The notes: generated by a model from the sequence alone, not told the origin. A DNA stretch of 64,000 nt from Cryomorphaceae bacterium BACL29 MAG-121220-bin8 (GCA_905181705.1 CAJIYP010000001.1:428501-492500), one strand, 5' to 3'; shown: positions 1 through 8,755, numbered from the stretch's first letter. Translations and numbers: made by a program.

Positions 1-30
1 TGATGGTGTAATTATAAAAAATTAAAAAAA

Positions 31-411
31 ATGAAAATATTTTTTTTACTTTTTTTAATTCCTTATTTTGCTTTTACACAGTATCCATCGGATTCATTGG
101 ATTTATTAGCTTTAAGAGAAAGTGATAATTTTTCTAAACCATACAGGATTTTAAAAACTACTCTTATTGATGAATCACTATTTAAAATAAACTATGGTGA
201 AACTAAAATGACGTTAGATTATGTTTTGAGATATCACTTTTACACTGCCATTGATTTGAATGCAAAAAAAAATCAGTTAATAAGTATGGATGGAACTACA
301 TTTGATCTTTCTTCCAAAAATGCAAAAGAAATCACAGATGAATTAATCTTATTAGTTAGTAAAATGTATTTTGGAAAAAAAGAATTTAAAAACTTTAAAA
401 AAGTAAATTAG
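31..411 (+). CDS. Small exported protein of unknown function
   Basis: A 126-residue protein that I do not recognise. Residues 1-17 form a short, very hydrophobic signal peptide with a likely cleavage site just after the Phe-Thr-Gln at 15-17, so the mature protein should be periplasmic or secreted. There is no lipobox Cys. The rest is a mixed alpha/beta sequence with a strongly basic tail (Lys-rich, residues 114-125). It is the first gene in the window and its stop lies only 5 nt before the PNGase F-like gene, so the two are probably cotranscribed. It could be a helper or simply a neighbour of that enzyme; nothing in the sequence decides this. Confidence 0.7.
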   Translation: MKIFFLLFLIPYFAFTQYPSDSLDLLALRESDNFSKPYRILKTTLIDESLFKINYGETKMTLDYVLRYHFYTAIDLNAKKNQLISMDGTTFDLSSKNAKEITDELILLVSKMYFGKKEFKNFKKVN

Positions 412-416
412 ATATA

Positions 417-1781
417 ATGAAGAATTTAAAATTAATATTTAAGATTATTTTAATACTAATTTTTTTTACTGATTGTAGTAAAGGGGATTCTAGTGAAAAT
501 AATATGGACTTTAATTCAGATTTACCATATATTTCGTTAAATAAATCATTTTTATCGTTTGAGGATACTATGCTAACTAAATCCTCTATTACTAAATCTA
601 TTTTAATTTCTAGTAAAAATTTAAATTCAAATATTAATATTTCAATTTCTGATGGATTTGAATTGTCTATTGACAACACTACTTTTCAAGAAAAAATATC
701 TTTAAATCCAAAAGAATCTTTAAATGTATATGTTAGATTTTTCCCTATGGAATTAGGAGATATAACAGGAAATATTAAAATAGAAAATAATCAAACTAGC
801 ACTATAAATATAAGTTTAACAGGAAAGGCTACTAAACTAAGATTTAACTATAAAACTTTCAAACAACAACATTTAGCGTTTGGATCTGGAAAAAATCAAT
901 CTTCTATTCAAAAATTTGATTTACACAATGATTTAAATAATGTAGAATCTATTAAAATGTACATTCAATTGGAATGCCCATCTGGCGGATGTAATGCATG
1001 GGATGTATATTCAAATATAATGGTAAAAGATCCTGATTCATCTGAATGGTTGGAAATAGGAAGATATATCACACCTTATGGAATAGATAATAAAAAACTA
1101 GATAGAGGTTTTGAAATTGATGTAACTGATTTTAAATCTCATTTAACAGGGTTAGTAGAGTTAAAATCATTTATTGAAGTTTGGGGTAGTGATGGTTGGA
1201 ACTTATCTGTAGATTTTGACTATGTTGTGGGAAGTCCAGATTACACTAATTATAAAATTTCAAGAATATTACAATACAATGGTAATTCATTACAAGGAGT
1301 AGTCTATGGTGAAGACGAATCAAAATTTGATTTATTAAAATCTGTAAATATTGGTAGTGACGTTCAAAGCGCGCACATTAGAACAATAATTACAGGATGG
1401 GGCCATGCTACACCAAATGATGCTGGGGGAAGACCATGTGCAGAATGGTGTTTTAAAACTCATAACATTAAAATCAATGGTGCTAATACTTTTCAACACT
1501 ATATGGGTCCAATTGGCTGTGGATCTAATCCAGTGAGTCCTCAAAATGGAAATTGGGAACCAGACAGAGCTGGATGGTGTCCAGGAATGGAAGTTCCTCT
1601 AAGAATTGATAAATTTACTAATGACATTTCTAATACTTCATTTAATTATCAATATGATTTTGAAAACTGGATAAATGATCTACAATCTAGCGCTAGTAAT
1701 ATTCATGCATATTATGCAATTTCATCTTTTATTGTTTTAAAAAGCAATAAGGAAATTAGTGCTGCATTGATAACTGAATAA
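417..1781 (+). CDS. PNGase F-like peptide-N4-(N-acetyl-beta-glucosaminyl)asparagine amidase, lipoprotein
   Basis: Predicted to cut the bond between an N-glycan and its asparagine on glycoproteins, outside the cell. Residues 1-20 are a lipoprotein signal ending in a lipobox at Cys20, so it is lipid anchored. Residues ~35-137 look like an Ig-like beta domain. From ~140 to the end the protein follows the two beta-sandwich domains of Elizabethkingia PNGase F closely (GRYITPYG, DRGFEIDVTDF, GWGHATPNDAG, NTFQHYMGPIGC, PDRAGWCPGM). The three acidic residues needed for activity in PNGase F (Asp60, Glu118, Glu206) correspond to Asp196, Glu254 and Glu343, the last in CAEWCFKTH. The N-terminal Ig-like domain and the lipid anchor are additions compared with the secreted enzyme as I remember it. 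Identification is by remembered family sequence, not a search, but the match is long and specific. Confidence 0.93.
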   Translation: MKNLKLIFKIILILIFFTDCSKGDSSENNMDFNSDLPYISLNKSFLSFEDTMLTKSSITKSILISSKNLNSNINISISDGFELSIDNTTFQEKISLNPKESLNVYVRFFPMELGDITGNIKIENNQTSTINISLTGKATKLRFNYKTFKQQHLAFGSGKNQSSIQKFDLHNDLNNVESIKMYIQLECPSGGCNAWDVYSNIMVKDPDSSEWLEIGRYITPYGIDNKKLDRGFEIDVTDFKSHLTGLVELKSFIEVWGSDGWNLSVDFDYVVGSPDYTNYKISRILQYNGNSLQGVVYGEDESKFDLLKSVNIGSDVQSAHIRTIITGWGHATPNDAGGRPCAEWCFKTHNIKINGANTFQHYMGPIGCGSNPVSPQNGNWEPDRAGWCPGMEVPLRIDKFTNDISNTSFNYQYDFENWINDLQSSASNIHAYYAISSFIVLKSNKEISAALITE

Positions 1782-1828
1782 TAAATATTAATTAATGAGA
1801 AAATTTAGTTATTTAATATCTTAAAATT

Positions 1829-2089
1829 ATGTCAGTAAAAACTATTTTATTAATTATTTTATTTATCTGGGGACTTCCCAGTACTTATTTTAGAAGTAAT
1901 TTTAGAAAAATTGTTTACCAAACAGATGATTGGAAAATAAATATTAAGCCTTTATTTAAAAAAGAAATTAAAGGTTTATTTGTTAATATTTTTCCAAATA
2001 ATAAAAAATATATTGAAGCAAGAAAACATTATAGATCCTATCTTTTAGTCTACCTTGTATTATTCATTATATATTCTATTATTAATTAA
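1829..2089 (+). CDS. Small membrane protein of unknown function
   Basis: An 86-residue protein with a hydrophobic N-terminal segment (residues ~4-20) and a second one at the C-terminus (~70-86), separated by a basic, hydrophilic region. It could be a two-helix inner-membrane protein. I do not recognise a family. The 3' end runs up to the saccharopine dehydrogenase-like gene, whose best start lies 11 nt downstream, so they are probably read together. Confidence 0.55.
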   Translation: MSVKTILLIILFIWGLPSTYFRSNFRKIVYQTDDWKINIKPLFKKEIKGLFVNIFPNNKKYIEARKHYRSYLLVYLVLFIIYSIIN

Positions 2090-2099
2090 ATTATTAAAC

Positions 2100-3320
2100 A
2101 TGAATGATTCAAGAGAATTTGATGTTATTGTGTGGGGAGCATCAGGTTTTACCGGGAAATTAGTAGCCGAATATTTATTTGTGAACTATGGTTCCATTAA
2201 GGATTTAAAATGGGCTATTGCTGGTAGAGATTTATCTAAATTAGAGTCCGTAAGGACAGAAATTGGCAATGAAACTATACCAATAATAATTGCAGATAGT
2301 TGTGATTTAGAAAGCTTGAATTCGATGACTAAAAGAACCAAAGTAATTTGTACAACTGTAGGCCCGTATGCTAAATATGGTTCTAAACTAGTTTCTTCTT
2401 GTGTTGAAAATAATACTCATTATTGTGATTTGGCCGGTGAAGTACAATGGATTCGAAAAATTATAGATCAGTTTCATGAAAAAGCAAAAGTAAATGGAAC
2501 CAAAATTGTAAATTCTTGTGGGTTTGACTCTATTCCCTCTGATTTAGGAGTTTATTTTATACAAAAGGAGTCGATTAAAAATTGTAAACAAAGAGCCAAG
2601 CAAATAAAAATGAGGGTTGCTGGAGTCAGGGGCGGTATTAGTGGTGGAACTTATTTAAGTCTTAGTAATGTGAACAAAGAAGCATATAATGACAAAGATA
2701 TTTTCAAAATAGTTATTAATCCATATGGGTTAAACCCTAAAGGGGATCCTAAGGGTTTAGATAAATATGATTTAAGAAAAATAGTTTATGATAAAGCATC
2801 GAAAAGTTGGATTGGACCGTTTATTATGGCAGCTATTAACACTAAAATAGTCCGTAGAAGTAATGCTTTAACAGGATACTCTTACGGAAAAGACTTTATG
2901 TATGATGAGGCAACTTTGAGCGGGAAAGGTATAAATGGAAAAATCAGAGGATATATTTCTGCTATTCCCTTAGGTTTATTAATGAGTGCAAAACCTAAAT
3001 CATTATTAAAAAAAATAATAGATTATCTTTTACCTAAGGCTGGTGAGGGACCTAATAAAGAAAAAAGACAGGCAGGTTTTTATAACTTAAGATTTTATAT
3101 AACTTTGGAAGATAATTCTGAAGTTTTTGCCAAGGTAATTGGTGATATGGATCCTGGATATGGGTCTACCTCTAAAATGCTAGGGGAGACTGCAGTTTGT
3201 TTAGCAAAGGATATATTGCCTGACTATAGTGGAGTTTTGACACCATCTGTTGCTATGGGTGATGCTATTTTAAGTAGACTTCAAAAAAATGCTGGATTGA
3301 CTTTTAGTTTTAAACATTAA
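2100..3320 (+). CDS. Saccharopine dehydrogenase-like NAD(P)-dependent oxidoreductase
   Basis: Member of the saccharopine dehydrogenase-like (SCCPDH / trans-acting enoyl reductase) family. The Rossmann motif is GASGFTG at residues 13-19 directly after a beta strand, followed by AGRDLSKL and the family's CTTVGPYAKYG and HYCDLAGE segments. The longer frame could start at 2055 inside the upstream gene, but ATG 2100 gives the normal N-terminus immediately before the Rossmann strand, so I chose it (406 residues). Members of this family act on varied substrates, including lipids in mycobacteria, so the substrate is unknown. The next gene, a DUF1080 protein, starts 11 nt after the stop. Confidence 0.85.
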   Translation: MNDSREFDVIVWGASGFTGKLVAEYLFVNYGSIKDLKWAIAGRDLSKLESVRTEIGNETIPIIIADSCDLESLNSMTKRTKVICTTVGPYAKYGSKLVSSCVENNTHYCDLAGEVQWIRKIIDQFHEKAKVNGTKIVNSCGFDSIPSDLGVYFIQKESIKNCKQRAKQIKMRVAGVRGGISGGTYLSLSNVNKEAYNDKDIFKIVINPYGLNPKGDPKGLDKYDLRKIVYDKASKSWIGPFIMAAINTKIVRRSNALTGYSYGKDFMYDEATLSGKGINGKIRGYISAIPLGLLMSAKPKSLLKKIIDYLLPKAGEGPNKEKRQAGFYNLRFYITLEDNSEVFAKVIGDMDPGYGSTSKMLGETAVCLAKDILPDYSGVLTPSVAMGDAILSRLQKNAGLTFSFKH

Positions 3321-3331
3321 TAAATAATATC

Positions 3332-4144
3332 ATGAAAAAATTAAATTTTAGTTTGTTAGGATTTATTCCTTTACTTCTTGTTTCAGTAATTGGAAATTTT
3401 ATTATTAACTACTCTGTAGAAAGAGAAAGTAATGAAGATTGGGAGTTCCTTTTGAATGGTGATAATTTAATGGAATGGGAAATAAAAATCAAGAATCACG
3501 ACTTTGGAGAAAATTTCAATAATACTTTTAAAGTTGAAAATAACTCTATAAAGGTTTCCTACGAAAATTACGATTCCTTTGAAGAGAAGTTTGGTCATAT
3601 TTTCTTTACAAAAAAGAAATTTGAAAATTATCATTTAAGCCTTGAATATAAATTTAGCGGAGATCACTTAAATGGTGCACCAAGTTGGTCAATAAAAAAT
3701 AGTGGAATAATGCTGCATTGTCAAGATCCAAAAACAATGTTGATTGACCAAGATTTTCCTGTTAGTGCAGAAGTTCAGCTTTTAGGAGGTCTAGGACAGG
3801 ATGAACGAACAACTGCAAATATTTGTTCCCCTGGGACGGACGTAGACATTAACTCTAAATTAGCCAAACAACATTGTAATAATTCGAATTCAAAGACATA
3901 CCACAATGATGAATGGGTAAAAGTTGAGGTAATGGTTTATTCAAATCTTTTGGTAAAACATATTGTTGAGGGAGATACAGTTCTATCTTATTCAAATATT
4001 AAGATTGGTGGTAATAAAGTTCCAAGCAACTATTTAAGTAAAGTAGGTGAGCCACTTAAAGAAGGTTATATTTCACTTCAATCAGAAGGTCATCCAGTTG
4101 AGTTTAGAAACATTAAAATCAAAGAATTAAATTCTATTAAATAA
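3332..4144 (+). CDS. DUF1080 (3-keto-disaccharide hydrolase fold) exported protein
   Basis: A 270-residue protein with a hydrophobic signal or anchor segment at residues ~7-27. The remainder matches the DUF1080 / 3-keto-disaccharide hydrolase concanavalin-like fold: WEFLLNGDNLMEWE near the start, then LEYKFSGDH, the NSGIMLHCQDP motif, and SAEVQLLGG. Family members bind or cleave oxidised disaccharides in Bacteroidota and Planctomycetes, but many remain uncharacterised. It follows the saccharopine dehydrogenase-like oxidoreductase by 11 nt. An oxidoreductase next to a keto-sugar hydrolase is suggestive of shared sugar chemistry, but that is inference. Confidence 0.82.
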   Translation: MKKLNFSLLGFIPLLLVSVIGNFIINYSVERESNEDWEFLLNGDNLMEWEIKIKNHDFGENFNNTFKVENNSIKVSYENYDSFEEKFGHIFFTKKKFENYHLSLEYKFSGDHLNGAPSWSIKNSGIMLHCQDPKTMLIDQDFPVSAEVQLLGGLGQDERTTANICSPGTDVDINSKLAKQHCNNSNSKTYHNDEWVKVEVMVYSNLLVKHIVEGDTVLSYSNIKIGGNKVPSNYLSKVGEPLKEGYISLQSEGHPVEFRNIKIKELNSIK

Positions 4145-4183
4145 AACCTGCAATCCTATACTACAACACTGTAATTTATAATA

Positions 4184-4921
4184 TTATTTTCTTACCATTT
4201 TAAATGTATCTAGATCTATATCATCTAGCCCTTCCTTATCAAAAGGATATTCCATTTGATCTTGAATGTTGTATAAAGAAATTAATATAAACTCACTTAA
4301 AGCAACAATAAAATAAGTTAACCAAGCTGGATTTTCTACTCCAATCTTGTTAATAATAGTTGGAGTATAAATTAACGGAAAAATATAAACAAATATAAGG
4401 CAATAGGCTTTTAAACTAATAGGAGTTCTGTGTGTATGAATCCCAATTAGATTATCAGCGCTATCAATGGTGTCTTTCAAAAACCTAATGGCTTTTTGCA
4501 AAGTACCACTTCCAATAATGTCTTTTTTTGATTCTAAAAATTTATATAAACTATTAATATTATTATCATGAATTTCTGGAGATTTTGCTGAATTACTTAA
4601 ATATTTAAACAAACCTTTGTTTGAATTGTTTACTAACTCAATACCATGCTTGATATCATTTGCTTCTAATTTTGAACTTGAAATAATGCTTTCTACAGTT
4701 TTTAAGCTGGCTCTAAATAGACTTAAATGTTCTAGCGCTTTTTCTCTTCTTCTAAAAGCTCCTCTAATTGTGAAAACTAGTGGAAATATAATTGCTATAC
4801 TTATCAATGTTAAATCAATATTATAAGTTATATCAAACTTATATGCCAGTGAAGGAACAATTAATGATATTAATAATGAAAAAAAAGTACGAAAATTAAG
4901 TATTATTATATATCTAGACAT
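4184..4921 (-). CDS. Bestrophin-like membrane protein (divergent)
   Basis: A 245-residue membrane protein with two N-terminal hydrophobic helices (residues ~8-27 and ~35-52), a cytoplasmic helical middle, and two C-terminal helices (~165-190 and ~195-215). The layout and the C-terminal pattern resemble bacterial bestrophin (UPF0187) anion channels: a Thr-Pro before the third helix, a Pro inside it, and an acidic YPFDKEG...DIDLD stretch near residue 230 where bestrophins have an EPFG...DLDLD motif. The N-terminal helices end in an Arg-rich segment like the family's. Similarity is weak, so a different four-helix family cannot be excluded. It is divergent from the CotH-like gene with 42 nt between starts. 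Confidence 0.55.
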   Translation of the reverse strand: MSRYIIILNFRTFFSLLISLIVPSLAYKFDITYNIDLTLISIAIIFPLVFTIRGAFRRREKALEHLSLFRASLKTVESIISSSKLEANDIKHGIELVNNSNKGLFKYLSNSAKSPEIHDNNINSLYKFLESKKDIIGSGTLQKAIRFLKDTIDSADNLIGIHTHRTPISLKAYCLIFVYIFPLIYTPTIINKIGVENPAWLTYFIVALSEFILISLYNIQDQMEYPFDKEGLDDIDLDTFKMVRK

Positions 4922-4963
4922 TGTAAAAAAAATATTAAATTAGACAAAATTAAAATCTAATAT

Positions 4964-6004
4964 ATGAAGAAACATACTATTTTAATCGTGATTTTATTTA
5001 TTTGTTCACTAACTCAAGCTCAAAAAAATTTAAAATCTGATGTTCTTTTTGCTGACCAAACTATAATGGATATAAAATTAAATTATTCCAATAAAAATGT
5101 AAAAAAGAATACGACAGATTCAACTTTTATTGAAACAGATTTAAATTTTTTCGATAAGGATAAGTGGAATACAATTCCAGTTTCATTAAGAGCAAGAGGA
5201 AATTTTAGAAGATCTAAATGTTATTTTCCACCCATAAAGATGAAAATAAAAAAGAGTCAGTACAAGAATACTGTTTTTGATGGAAATAAATCTTTGAAAT
5301 TAGTCTTGCCTTGCAAGACAGAGGATGAAAAAAATGATAATATTTTAAAGGAATATATTGCTTACAAAATTTATGAATTAATCTCTCCTTATTATTTCAA
5401 AACTAGAAGAGTAAATATTGATTTCACAGAGCCTAAAGGAAAAAAATCTAAAACATATTTTTTAAAAGGTTTCTTAATTGAAGACGACAGTAGGTTAGCT
5501 AAAAGATTTGATGGTAAAGTAGTGGAGCAATTTATTCATCCAATGGCTATGAATGGTTTAACTTCTGTAAGGCATGCTTTTTTTCAATATTTAATTGGAA
5601 ATACAGATTTTTCAGTTTCTTTTCAACACAATGGAAAACTATTGTATGTTAAAAATGAAAGTTCTCCCTCAGAGAAAAAAATCAATCCATTGCCTTATGA
5701 TTTTGATATGACAGGGTGGGTGGATCCTAGTTATGGTTTTGGTAATCCAACTTTAGGTCTTAATTCATTAACTGATAGAGTTTATCGAGGTTTCAAAAGA
5801 GATACGGAATTAATGAATACTGTAAGGAAAGAGTTTGTTGACTCTAAAGAAGAAATAATTTCTCTTGTGAATTCATTCAAGCCAGAATTTGATAGCCAAA
5901 GTGAATTTAATAACATGAAAGGTTTTATGGATAAATTTTTTGAAATAATTGAGGATGATAATAATTTCAATAAATCAATTTTAGAAAAGGCAAGAACTAA
6001 ATAA
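4964..6004 (+). CDS. CotH-kinase-like exported protein
   Basis: A 346-residue protein with a signal peptide cleaved after about residue 18-20 (SLTQAQ). The body resembles the CotH / spore-coat kinase-like family of Bacteroidota: LRARGNFRR (76-83) followed by FPPIKMKIKK, a LKEYIAYKIY helix (~128-137), an IGNTDFS segment (~211-217) and PYDFDMTGW (244-251), where the Asp-Phe-Asp could be the metal-binding motif of the kinase-like fold. CotH proteins are extracytoplasmic protein kinases in spore formers; in flavobacteria the role is unknown. Assignment is from motif order and is moderate. The frameshifted alkaline phosphatase tail ends 4 nt from its stop on the other strand. Confidence 0.55.
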   Translation: MKKHTILIVILFICSLTQAQKNLKSDVLFADQTIMDIKLNYSNKNVKKNTTDSTFIETDLNFFDKDKWNTIPVSLRARGNFRRSKCYFPPIKMKIKKSQYKNTVFDGNKSLKLVLPCKTEDEKNDNILKEYIAYKIYELISPYYFKTRRVNIDFTEPKGKKSKTYFLKGFLIEDDSRLAKRFDGKVVEQFIHPMAMNGLTSVRHAFFQYLIGNTDFSVSFQHNGKLLYVKNESSPSEKKINPLPYDFDMTGWVDPSYGFGNPTLGLNSLTDRVYRGFKRDTELMNTVRKEFVDSKEEIISLVNSFKPEFDSQSEFNNMKGFMDKFFEIIEDDNNFNKSILEKARTK

Positions 6005-6062
6005 ATTTCATTCCAAAGTTGAATTTAGTTTTTTAAAAATCTCTGTATTCTCATATATTCCC

Positions 6063-7064
6063 TTAAATAATCTGAGAATTTGGCCCATAACTAAACACTG
6101 GCACCATGGTGGCTGTATGTGATTTTGTGTTAAATTTAGTAATCACTCTATTTACTCTTCCACTAAATGACATTCCTCCAGTTTCGTGGTCAGCAGTTAC
6201 TACAACTAATGTATTTCCCTCAAATTCAGCAAAATTTAAAGCTTCTCTAATAGCAGAATTAAAATCTTTGAATTCAGAAATTAACATTTTACCATCATTG
6301 TTATGACCTGCCCAATCGATTTGTGAACCTTCAATCATTATAAAAAACGGAGTATTTGAAGATGATAATTTATCAATGGCAATTCTAGTTATTTTGTCAA
6401 GATTTGGTTCTCTACCATTAATAATTGAAGGTGGTTCATCAAAATAGGTAAAGAATCCAATTTTTGATGCTTTACTTTTTTCAAATTCTTTAATTGATTT
6501 AACAAAATCATATTCAAACATTTCTTTTATTAAATTTCTTTTATCCTTTCTAGAAGTGAAATGTTTGCTGCCACCACCAACAAATAAATCAATATTTTGA
6601 ATACTTAACTGATAGGCTATATTTTCATAATTATATCTAGATACTTCATTTGCATAAAAAGAGGCGGGTGTTGCATGAACTATACTTGAAGTTGCGATTA
6701 AACCTGTTTTATACCCTTTTTCTTGACAAATTTCTAAAATAGATTTTTGAAAAATATTTTTAGAGTCTATTCCAAGAACTTTATTTAGAGTTTTAACTCC
6801 AGATGCCATTGCTGTTCCACTTGCCGCTGAATCTGTAACTAATCCACTAGATGAAGAAGTTTTTGATAACCCTATGTATTCAAAATCTTCTAAAGCAGTA
6901 GAGTTGTCATTAGCATACATTCCAGCACTAATTTGAGAAAGTCCCATCCCATCTCCAATCATAAGTATTATGTTGGGTAATTTTTTTTGAGACCAAGAAA
7001 AGGTAAAGTTTAAAAAAAAGAATATTACAAATAATAATTCTTTAAAATGTTTGTTAATTTTCAT
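6063..7064 (-). CDS. Alkaline phosphatase (PhoA family), C-terminus lost by a frameshift
   Basis: Exported phosphomonoesterase that would release phosphate in the periplasm. Signal peptide at residues ~8-25. The metal and nucleophile motifs are present: MIGDGMG (Asp38), TDSAASGTAMASG with nucleophile Ser79, and TADHETGG near the C-terminus. The open frame stops after YGPNSQII. In the neighbouring frame the expected tail continues, as KGIYENTEIFKKL and a few more residues to a stop at 6008-6010. One extra base (or two missing) around 6064-6071 accounts for this: 6008-7064 is 1057 nt, one more than a multiple of three. The 333-residue product lacks about 18 residues. All catalytic motifs remain. 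The indel may be real or a sequence error. Confidence 0.85.
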   Translation of the reverse strand: MKINKHFKELLFVIFFFLNFTFSWSQKKLPNIILMIGDGMGLSQISAGMYANDNSTALEDFEYIGLSKTSSSSGLVTDSAASGTAMASGVKTLNKVLGIDSKNIFQKSILEICQEKGYKTGLIATSSIVHATPASFYANEVSRYNYENIAYQLSIQNIDLFVGGGSKHFTSRKDKRNLIKEMFEYDFVKSIKEFEKSKASKIGFFTYFDEPPSIINGREPNLDKITRIAIDKLSSSNTPFFIMIEGSQIDWAGHNNDGKMLISEFKDFNSAIREALNFAEFEGNTLVVVTADHETGGMSFSGRVNRVITKFNTKSHTATMVPVFSYGPNSQII

Positions 7065-7189
7065 TAATTTAAAATTAAAAAATTATAGAAGATAAATAAT
7101 TCATTTACTTTATTTAATAAGTTAATATAAATGTATAAATAATTATTTTATAAAATGAACTATGGTATAATTATTGATTTAAATAAGAA

Positions 7190-8071
7190 ATGAAAAAAAT
7201 ACTTATTTTTTTAACACTTGTTTTGTTTATGAGTTGTTCTGACAAATCTGATTCCGATGAAAGTCAGTCTTTGTTGAATGGATTATCTGAGAGATCAATA
7301 ATTCACGATGGTTTGGATAGACAATACTTAATTTATATTCCTAATTCATTTGCTGGTCAATCAAAATTTCCAATGATGATTAATTTTCATGGATATGGAG
7401 GTAATGCAAGTGAACATATGGCTTATGCAGATATGAGGAGTTTAGCTGATTCAGAAAATTTTATATTAATTTACCCACAAGGAAGTGAATTAGATGGGTT
7501 TCCTCACTGGAATGCTGCTTTAAATGGAGGAGATAATAAAAGTTCTGTTGATGATTTAGGTTTTATTGAAGCCTTAATCAATTCTCATTCCGACATAATT
7601 GATTTGAAAAGGGTGTATGCTTTTGGTTATTCAAATGGTGGGATGATGAGTTATGCTTTAGCTTGCTATAAAAGTAATTTAATCGCTGCTATTGGTTCTG
7701 TTTCAGGATGTATGCTACAATCAAATTGCACCCCTTCACACTCTATACCATTAATCAAATTACACGGAACATCAGACTCCACTATTCCCTATAATGGATC
7801 TAATGAAGTTAATTCTGTAGATTCTACTTTAGATTTTTGGATAAATTTTAATAACGTTAATTCAAACCCTACAATTAAAACAGTGAATGATAATGGAAAA
7901 AAAATTGAAAAATTTCAATACGATCAAGGAACTAACGACGTTTCAATAGAACATTATAAAATCACAAATGGCGGTCATGTTTGGTTTGATATCAATTTTG
8001 AGGGAAATAACACAAATGAATTAATTTGGAACTTCGTTTCACAATACGATATAAATGGACTAATAAATTAA
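7190..8071 (+). CDS. Poly(3-hydroxybutyrate) depolymerase / feruloyl-esterase-like lipoprotein
   Basis: Serine esterase of the LpqC / CE1-like family, probably on the cell surface. Lipoprotein signal with lipobox Cys16 (FMSC). Alpha/beta-hydrolase features are in order: oxyanion segment FHGYGG (67-71), nucleophile Ser148 in GYSNGG, acid Asp196 in GTSDSTIP, and His263 in NGGHVW. Length (293 residues) fits the family. Possible substrates are polyhydroxyalkanoate oligomers or esterified polysaccharides; the sequence does not tell them apart. It precedes a small SnoaL-like lipoprotein gene by 35 nt, and both are exported. Confidence 0.85.
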   Translation: MKKILIFLTLVLFMSCSDKSDSDESQSLLNGLSERSIIHDGLDRQYLIYIPNSFAGQSKFPMMINFHGYGGNASEHMAYADMRSLADSENFILIYPQGSELDGFPHWNAALNGGDNKSSVDDLGFIEALINSHSDIIDLKRVYAFGYSNGGMMSYALACYKSNLIAAIGSVSGCMLQSNCTPSHSIPLIKLHGTSDSTIPYNGSNEVNSVDSTLDFWINFNNVNSNPTIKTVNDNGKKIEKFQYDQGTNDVSIEHYKITNGGHVWFDINFEGNNTNELIWNFVSQYDINGLIN

Positions 8072-8106
8072 TTTATTATATTTAATAGTAATTTAAAAAA
8101 TTAAAA

Positions 8107-8610
8107 ATGAATAAAATATTGCCAATTGCTTTTGCATTTCTTTTCATAAGTTGTGCTCAAAACTCTGATGAACTAAATCAATTAAAAGCTGATAAAGAAT
8201 ATGTCGAGAATAATGTGGAAATGTATGTTTCTGTATGGGAAAGTACCTTTTCAGAGAAAAACATTGAACTTATAACAAGTGAAAATTTTCATGATGATGT
8301 TACAGTGGTTACAGCTTCTGGAGATATAACTGGACTGGAGGATTTAAAAGCATATTATGCTAATTATATAAATGGGTTTTCTGATGCGGAATTCTCTGTA
8401 GTCAATGCTTTTGGCCAGGGTGATAAATTAGTTAAACAATGGAATTTTAAAGGAACTCATGATGGAGAGTTTTTTGGAATTCCTGCTACTAACAAATCAT
8501 TAGATCTTTCAGGTACAACTATTGTGAAAATGAAGGACGGTAAAGTATTGCAAGAAGAAGACTTTTTTGACAATTATTCCTTTATGAAACAACTTGGATT
8601 AATTGAATAA
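8107..8610 (+). CDS. SnoaL/NTF2-like lipoprotein
   Basis: A 167-residue exported protein with a lipobox at Cys16 (FISC). After the signal it has the cone-shaped SnoaL/NTF2-like pattern: an initial helix (YVSVWESTFSEKN), then a polar strand set ending in EFFGIPATNKSLDLSGTTIVKMKDGKVLQEEDFFD, which matches the ester-cyclase/SnoaL consensus for the last strands. Proteins of this fold are varied (cyclases, isomerases, binding proteins), so no reaction is assigned. It is followed by a strong bidirectional terminator at 8646-8680. Confidence 0.72.
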   Translation: MNKILPIAFAFLFISCAQNSDELNQLKADKEYVENNVEMYVSVWESTFSEKNIELITSENFHDDVTVVTASGDITGLEDLKAYYANYINGFSDAEFSVVNAFGQGDKLVKQWNFKGTHDGEFFGIPATNKSLDLSGTTIVKMKDGKVLQEEDFFDNYSFMKQLGLIE

Positions 8611-8645
8611 TCTAATAAGTAAAATTCAAATAACATTATAGTGAT

Positions 8646-8680
8646 TAAAAAAAGGGAATCAAATTTGATTCCCTTTTTTT
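8646..8680. terminator. Bidirectional rho-independent terminator
   Basis: Perfect inverted repeat: arm GGGAATC at 8654-8660 and GATTCCC at 8667-8673, inner AAATTT able to extend the pairing, flanked by seven A on the left and seven T on the right. It can stop transcription from the lipoprotein gene on the plus strand and from the tRNA-Arg gene on the minus strand. Confidence 0.9.
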
Positions 8681-8681
8681 G

Positions 8682-8755
8682 TGACCTCGGAGAGATTCAA
8701 ACTCCCAACCTTCTGAGCCGTAATCAGATGCACTATTCAGTTATGCTACGAGGCC
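8682..8755 (-). tRNA. tRNA-Arg (anticodon ACG)
   Basis: On the minus strand a full cloverleaf folds. Acceptor GGCCTCG (8755-8749) pairs with CGAGGTC (8689-8683) using one G-T pair. The D-stem is GCAT/GTGC. The anticodon stem is TCTGA/TCAGA around loop TTACGGC, giving anticodon ACG. The T-arm is GGGAG / TTTGAAT / CTCTC. The discriminator is A at 8682, and the 3' CCA is not encoded. The wobble A is normally edited to inosine by TadA in this tRNA. Confidence 0.93.

Noticed and set aside
2055..2099. Upstream start for the saccharopine dehydrogenase-like gene
   Set aside because: It lies inside the preceding gene and adds a hydrophobic stretch unlike the family; ATG 2100 puts the Rossmann motif in its normal place.
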